A stretch of 64,000 nt of DNA from Streptomyces globisporus (GTDB taxonomy: Bacteria; Actinomycetota; Actinomycetes; Streptomycetales; Streptomycetaceae), in the NCBI GenBank assembly GCA_014649555.1, contig BMTG01000012.1:210201-274200 (forward strand), in the 5' to 3' direction. Position 1 is the first letter of the stretch; each line of letters starts with the position of its first letter. Below, in pieces: positions 60,435-64,000 of this stretch. The notes below the pieces were generated by a model that did not search any database, was not told the DNA's origin, and saw nothing but the letters and a program-made list of their open reading frames with translations. Made by a program: the position numbers and the translations under genes.

Positions 60435-61820
60435 TCACGTTCCGTCGGCCTCCAGGTCCAGGTCCTTGAGCGCGTTCTCGACGACCTCGGTGAGGGCCGG
60501 GTGGATCCAGAGGGGTTGGTCGGCGAGCTCACGTACGGTCATGCCGCTGGCCAGCGCGATGACCAACGGTTGCACCAGGGTGGCCGCCTGCGGCCCGAGG
60601 ATGTGTGCGCCCAGCAGGCGGCCGGTGCGCCGGTCGGCCAGCACCTTGCAGAATCCGTCGGTCTCCTCCAGCGCCCAGCCGTACGCCACGTCCGCGTACC
60701 GGTGGACCGCCACCGCGTGGTCCAGGCCCTGCTCGCGGGCCTCATGCTCGGTCAGCCCGACCTGGGCGATCTGCGGGCGGGTGAAGACGGCCGACGGCAC
60801 CGCGTCGTAGGTCATGGTCCGCCGGTCGTCGGGGTGGAGCAGGTTGTGGGCGACGATCTCCGCCTCGCGGTTGGCGACGTGTTTCAGCGGGACCTGCGTG
60901 GAGATGTCGCCGAGTGCCCACACCCCGTCGGCGGTGGTCCGCAGGTGTTCGTCGACCGTGATCCGCCCGTTGTCGCCGGTCTCGACGCCCGCGGCGGCCA
61001 CGCCCAGCCGGTCGCTGTTCGGCCGCCGCCCGACGGCCACCAGCAGGGTGTCGGCGGTCAGTTCGGTGCCGTCGTCCAGGGTGAGGCGGAGATCGCCGGG
61101 GCTGCCGGAGACCTCGGTCAGCTCGCGCCCGAGCCGCAGATCCCACTCGTCGCGCACGAGGTCGGTGAAGGTCCGGGAGACCAGTTCGTCCTGCTGCTGT
61201 GCGAGCAACCGGTCCGCCTGCTCGATGACGGTGACCCGGCTGCCGAGGGAGTGGAAGACGTGGGACAGCTCGGCGGCGATGTACCCGCCGCCGAGGACGA
61301 CGAGCCGTCGCGGCACCTCCTCCAGGCGCATCACCGTGTCGGACGTCTCGTACGGCAGCCCGGAGTCGGTCACCACCGGAGGAACGACCGGCCGCCCGCC
61401 CGCGGCGATCACGATCCGTTCCGCCTCGATCTCGACGGGCCCGTCCTCGGTCTCCACGGTGAGCCGGCGCGGGCCCGTGAAACGTGCCGCACCCCGGTAG
61501 ACGGTGATGTGCTCGGACTCACGGCGGCCCTTCTCGCCCTCCTCGGCCGCCGCGTCGAGCCGGTCGAAGACGCGGCGGCGGATGTCCCGCCAGCGGACTC
61601 CCCGTAGTTCGGCGTCGACGTCATGGCGTCCCGACTCCCGGACGGAGTCCGCAACATCGGCCGTGGCGGCGAGCATCTTGCTCGGGATGCAGCCCGCGTT
61701 CAGGCAGGTGCCGCCGAAGGGCCCGGCCGAGACCAGGGCGATGTCGAGGCCGGCGAAGCGGTCGTCGATGAGTGCGTTGCCCGTACCGGCACCGAGAACG
61801 ATCAGGTCATGTCGTCGCAT
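60435..61820 (-). CDS. mtr: Mycothione reductase
   Basis: 461 aa. Group I flavoprotein disulfide reductase: FAD motif DLIVLGAGTGNALIDDRFAG, redox pair GGTCLNAGCIPSKM (C-x4-C), NADPH site VVLGGGYIAAELSHVFHSLG, second FAD motif DGVWALGDISTQVP, and the dimer-interface catalytic His-Glu WIHPALTEVVE. The GTGNxLxDDRFA start is typical of Mtr rather than lipoamide dehydrogenase. It reduces oxidised mycothiol with NADPH and keeps the actinobacterial thiol pool reduced. It runs toward the EACC1 operon but is separated by 169 bp. Confidence 0.85.
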   Translation of the reverse strand: MRRHDLIVLGAGTGNALIDDRFAGLDIALVSAGPFGGTCLNAGCIPSKMLAATADVADSVRESGRHDVDAELRGVRWRDIRRRVFDRLDAAAEEGEKGRRESEHITVYRGAARFTGPRRLTVETEDGPVEIEAERIVIAAGGRPVVPPVVTDSGLPYETSDTVMRLEEVPRRLVVLGGGYIAAELSHVFHSLGSRVTVIEQADRLLAQQQDELVSRTFTDLVRDEWDLRLGRELTEVSGSPGDLRLTLDDGTELTADTLLVAVGRRPNSDRLGVAAAGVETGDNGRITVDEHLRTTADGVWALGDISTQVPLKHVANREAEIVAHNLLHPDDRRTMTYDAVPSAVFTRPQIAQVGLTEHEAREQGLDHAVAVHRYADVAYGWALEETDGFCKVLADRRTGRLLGAHILGPQAATLVQPLVIALASGMTVRELADQPLWIHPALTEVVENALKDLDLEADGT

Positions 61821-61877
61821 AGCGGGAAAGTAACCGCTGCGCCCGCCGATACACCTGTCATTCGTCCCAGCCCTCCG

Positions 61878-62486
61878 TCACCCCTGCCTCCCGGACGTTC
61901 CCGTACTGCGAACGGCGGTTCGCGCGACGGCCCTCCGCACCCTGTCCCGTAGCCGGTGCCGTCGGTGGTACGACCAGGTCACCGCCGCCAGCAGCGGGCC
62001 CCACAGCAGGAGCGGGGCGTACGAGGCGACGAAGAAGACCTCCCCCGCCGATATCCCGGGGTCCGGGCTGGGGGCGGTCAGCAGGCCGCCGAAGAAGGGG
62101 ACCCACCACAGGACCGTGACCGCAAGAGCTCCCAGCGAAGCGGCGAGGACAGCGAACCGGTGGTCGACCGGGCGGCCGCCGAGGAGCGGAATCCAGCGCG
62201 GGACCACGTCGCCCCAGGGCCGTACCAGGCCGAGCGCGACGTACGAGGCGGTCTCGGCGACCGCGCCGATCAGCAGGACGTAGGCCATCGCGACCAGCGG
62301 CGAGTGGCCGGGCAACCCGGCGAGGAACTCCTCCCGCTCCATCACCCCCACCGGCACCCCCAGCACGAGCGCGATCCGCCACACCCCGGAGGGGACGGTC
62401 GACCAGGCCACGACGTGGGCTGCGCGTACCGCCCACCGCGGAGGCGGCAGCACCCCGGGGGCGGGCTTGGTGGAGTCCGTCGTCAT
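61878..62486 (-). CDS. Integral membrane protein of unknown function
   Basis: 202 aa from ATG (MTTDSTKPAPGVLPPPRWAV), with GAGAGG eight bases upstream. Four to five hydrophobic segments are seen: AAHVVAWSTVPSGVWRIALV, SPLVAMAYVLLIGAVAETAS, FAVLAASLGALAVTVLWWVP, AGEVFFVASYAPLLLWGPLL. The C-terminus is a basic cytoplasmic tail (YHRRHRLRDRVRRAVARTAV). Trp-Arg-Pro elements such as RPWGDVVPRWIPLLGGRPV between helices 2 and 3 are conserved-looking. No family assigned. It converges on mycothione reductase in orientation terms only; both are minus strand. Confidence 0.7.
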   Translation of the reverse strand: MTTDSTKPAPGVLPPPRWAVRAAHVVAWSTVPSGVWRIALVLGVPVGVMEREEFLAGLPGHSPLVAMAYVLLIGAVAETASYVALGLVRPWGDVVPRWIPLLGGRPVDHRFAVLAASLGALAVTVLWWVPFFGGLLTAPSPDPGISAGEVFFVASYAPLLLWGPLLAAVTWSYHRRHRLRDRVRRAVARTAVRSTGTSGRQG

Positions 62487-62663
62487 GACCCGAACCTCTC
62501 GCACCGCCCGCCCCGGCACGTCCCGCCGCGTGATGATCCGCCTCCGCCGCACGGGGGAGGCAGGAGCGCCCGGGCCGGGCCGGTACCGTAAAGGGAGATC
62601 CGTACGACTCGTGAGCCTCCTGACGGGCTGCGTGAACCCAGACCCAGGAGGACCTGCCCCACC

Positions 62664-63134
62664 ATGACGACCAACCGTGGACGCAAGGACGTCATCCGCG
62701 ACCGGATGGCCGCCACCGGCGAGTCGTACAACGTCGCCGCCCGCAATCTCAAGGCCATGAAGGACACCGCCGCCACCCGTGACGCCGTCCTCGTGCAGCG
62801 CTGGACGCCCGCCGATTCGTTCGACGTGCCCTGCCCCTGCGGCGGGACCTGCGAGCCGGGCGAGACCTGCGACCACTGCCACGCCCGCCACCGCCACGTG
62901 AAGCGCTACCCGGGCTCCACCACCGAGGTCGAGACCTGGGCCGACCGCTACGAGTGCACCGGCTGCTCCTCCTCGTACACGATCACCGTCCACCTGGCCG
63001 GGCGGCCCTGGGGCGTCGCCGAGACCGTCGTCAAGGGCGGGTCGGCCGAGGAGGTCGTGCAGGCGACCGTCTTCCCGGGGGTCATTCACCCGCTGCTGCG
63101 GTCGGAGGCGGCCGAGGGCCCCGGCCAGGAGTGA
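62664..63134 (+). CDS. Cys-rich zinc-ribbon-like protein
   Basis: 156 aa, with AGGAGG 11 bases before the ATG. The N-terminus MTTNRGRKDVIRDRMAATGE, then YNVAARNLKAMKD, resembles small helical DNA-associated modules. The central part has clustered Cys and His (VPCPCGGTCEPGETCDHCHA with HRHVKR following, then ECTGCSSSYTITVH): eight Cys and several His, enough for one or two zinc sites. The C-terminal AEEVVQATVFPGVIHPLL is a helix. No known family identified. Confidence 0.7.
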   Translation: MTTNRGRKDVIRDRMAATGESYNVAARNLKAMKDTAATRDAVLVQRWTPADSFDVPCPCGGTCEPGETCDHCHARHRHVKRYPGSTTEVETWADRYECTGCSSSYTITVHLAGRPWGVAETVVKGGSAEEVVQATVFPGVIHPLLRSEAAEGPGQE

Positions 63135-63251
63135 CGGCCAGGACAGGCGGCCACGGGTGACTTGCGCCCCTCGGTGAAGACGCCGTCACCGTGGGCGTGC
63201 GACCCGGCGTTTACGGGGTAAGCGAGAGGCAGACGCCATCGAGGAGGAACC

Positions 63252-63398
63252 ATGTCCCGCCTGATCGCCCGCATCACCCAGTTCACCCGCAGCCCCCAGG
63301 GCCGTCGGACCATCGCATCGGCCCGGCGCGCCGCGGCCGACCCCCGCAAGCGCGCCCAGACTCGCGGCCTGCTCGGACGGCTGCGCGGACGCCGGTGA
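63252..63398 (+). CDS. Small basic 48-residue protein
   Basis: GAGGAGGAAC sits directly before the ATG. The product begins MSRLIARITQFTRSPQGRRT and continues IASARRAAADPRKRAQTRG. About one quarter of residues are Arg/Lys, mostly in two predicted helices. It is followed by a strong terminator (63440-63490). Too short for routine gene calling, but the ribosome site, codon bias and own terminator argue for expression. It could bind nucleic acid or membranes; this is inference. Confidence 0.65.
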   Translation: MSRLIARITQFTRSPQGRRTIASARRAAADPRKRAQTRGLLGRLRGRR

Positions 63399-63439
63399 CC
63401 CCGGCGCTCCGGCGGACGGCCGGAGCGGCGCCGGGAAGC

Positions 63440-63490
63440 GAACGCAGAAGATGCCCGCACAGGTCTCCCCGTGCGGGCATCTTCGCGTTC
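63440..63490. terminator. Strong bidirectional terminator
   Basis: A 20-bp stem with one bulged A (63446): arms GAACGC-A-GAAGATGCCCGCAC and GTGCGGGCATCTTCGCGTTC around a 10-base loop. It lies between the small basic gene and the convergent msrB gene and can serve both. Confidence 0.85.
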
Positions 63491-63494
63491 CGTT

Positions 63495-63526
63495 CCGTCG
63501 GCGTACGGCTCCGTCGGCGTACGGCT
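63495..63526. repeat. 16-bp tandem repeat at the end of msrB
   Basis: CCGTCGGCGTACGGCT occurs twice head to tail (63495-63510 and 63511-63526), directly between the terminator and the msrB stop codon. No role assigned. Confidence 0.6.
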
Positions 63527-63933
63527 CAGCTCTCGTCCGGCGCCAGCGTCAGCGAGATCGAGTTGATGCAGTAACGCTGGTCCGTCGGAGTGGCGTAGCC
63601 CTCGCCCTCGAAGACGTGGCCCAGGTGCGAGCCGCAGCGGGCGCAGCGCACCTCGGTGCGGACCATGCCGTGGGTGCGGTCCTCGATCAGCTCGACCGCG
63701 TCGGTGTCCTTCGGGTCGTAGAAGGACGGCCAGCCGCAGTGCGACTCGAACTTGGTGTCGGAGCGGAACAGCTCCGCCCCGCAGGCCCGGCAGGAGTAGA
63801 CGCCCGCCGTCTTGGTGTCCGTGTACTCACCGCGGAAGGCGGGCTCGGTGCCGGCCTGGCGCAGCACCGCGTACTCGGCGGGGGTCAGCTCTTCCCGCCA
63901 CTGCTCGTCCGGCTTCTCGACGTCGTACGGCAC
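63526..63933 (-). CDS. msrB: Peptide-methionine (R)-S-oxide reductase
   Basis: 135 aa, normal length. Zinc-binding Cys pairs VYSCRACGAELF and VRCARCGSHLG; SelR core HCGWPSFYDP, HGMVRTEV and catalytic Cys in QRYCINSISL. GHVFEGEG is another signature. It repairs R-methionine sulfoxide in proteins using thioredoxin, and so acts in oxidative stress defence in the cytoplasm. No msrA is adjacent. The remaining 67 bases to the window end hold its upstream region, with nothing recognisable. Confidence 0.95.
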   Translation of the reverse strand: MPYDVEKPDEQWREELTPAEYAVLRQAGTEPAFRGEYTDTKTAGVYSCRACGAELFRSDTKFESHCGWPSFYDPKDTDAVELIEDRTHGMVRTEVRCARCGSHLGHVFEGEGYATPTDQRYCINSISLTLAPDES

Positions 63934-64000
63934 GGCTCGCTCCTCAGCTCGACTGGTGGTCGTTCGCTCCGGTCGCCTCTCGGCTACCGGGCGCTCGACA

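Overview
The window is a high-GC actinobacterial chromosome segment, almost certainly Streptomyces. Support comes from the extreme G/C third-position bias and frequent GTG starts. It also comes from genus-typical families: a SAV2148-type HEPN protein, a DUF1707-FHA protein, an XRE-DUF5753/DUF397/ATP-binding triad, a GTPase-associated protein 1 relative, an ALF-repeat toxin, and a mycothione reductase (a mycothiol-using organism). No tRNA, rRNA, CRISPR, insertion sequence or prophage gene was seen.

Layout. 0-4.6 kb: the 5' end of a macrolide-type glycosyltransferase, a three-gene sugar ABC importer and an aminoglycoside-phosphotransferase-like kinase. 4.6-8 kb: two small proteins, an exonuclease and a HEPN protein. 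8-21.6 kb: glycogen-to-trehalose genes (glgX, treY, treZ), interrupted by a shortened P450, a DUF1707-FHA protein, two paralogous GNAT enzymes and a GH1/GH29 glycosidase pair. 21.6-31.5 kb: housekeeping and accessory metabolism: M24 peptidase, nucleoside-kinase-like ATPase, VOC protein, a GntR-TetR fusion regulator divergent from a drug exporter, LtrA, LysR, and the threonine-to-glycine pair tdh-kbl. 31.7-37.4 kb: a lipoprotein and two transmembrane Ser/Thr kinases whose extracellular halves are periplasmic-binding-protein domains. 38.5-41 kb: an orphan GTPase-associated protein 1. 41.3-46.7 kb: secreted proteins (FG-GAP propeller, esterase, FG-GAP trypsin-fold pseudoprotease, unknown). 47.1-51.3 kb: a secreted ALF-repeat polymorphic toxin with a papain-like C-terminus, an intact putative immunity gene and a decayed second copy. 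51.4-55.5 kb: VOC/MarR pair, dienelactone-hydrolase-like protein and a triad in which all three genes are disabled. 55.5-60.3 kb: an EACC1-like protein, a caspase-TM-binding protein-vWA fusion and a solute-binding lipoprotein. 60.4-64 kb: mycothione reductase, a membrane protein, two small proteins and msrB.

The most interesting locus is the 55.5-60.3 kb operon. Its first two genes match the predicted EACC1/caspase conflict systems of multicellular bacteria. Here the caspase is membrane-anchored and fused to an extracellular solute-binding domain and a vWA domain, and it is followed by a second solute-binding lipoprotein. This looks like a ligand-sensing death or conflict module. Next are the tandem receptor kinases at 31.7-37.4 kb, which use the same extracellular fold and may form a parallel sensing design, and the toxin/immunity locus at 47-51 kb.

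Limits. All family assignments come from reading motifs by eye. Five loci carry reading-frame disruptions. Four of these are small indels that could be sequencing errors; the nonsense codon in the DUF397 gene argues for real decay in at least that cluster.
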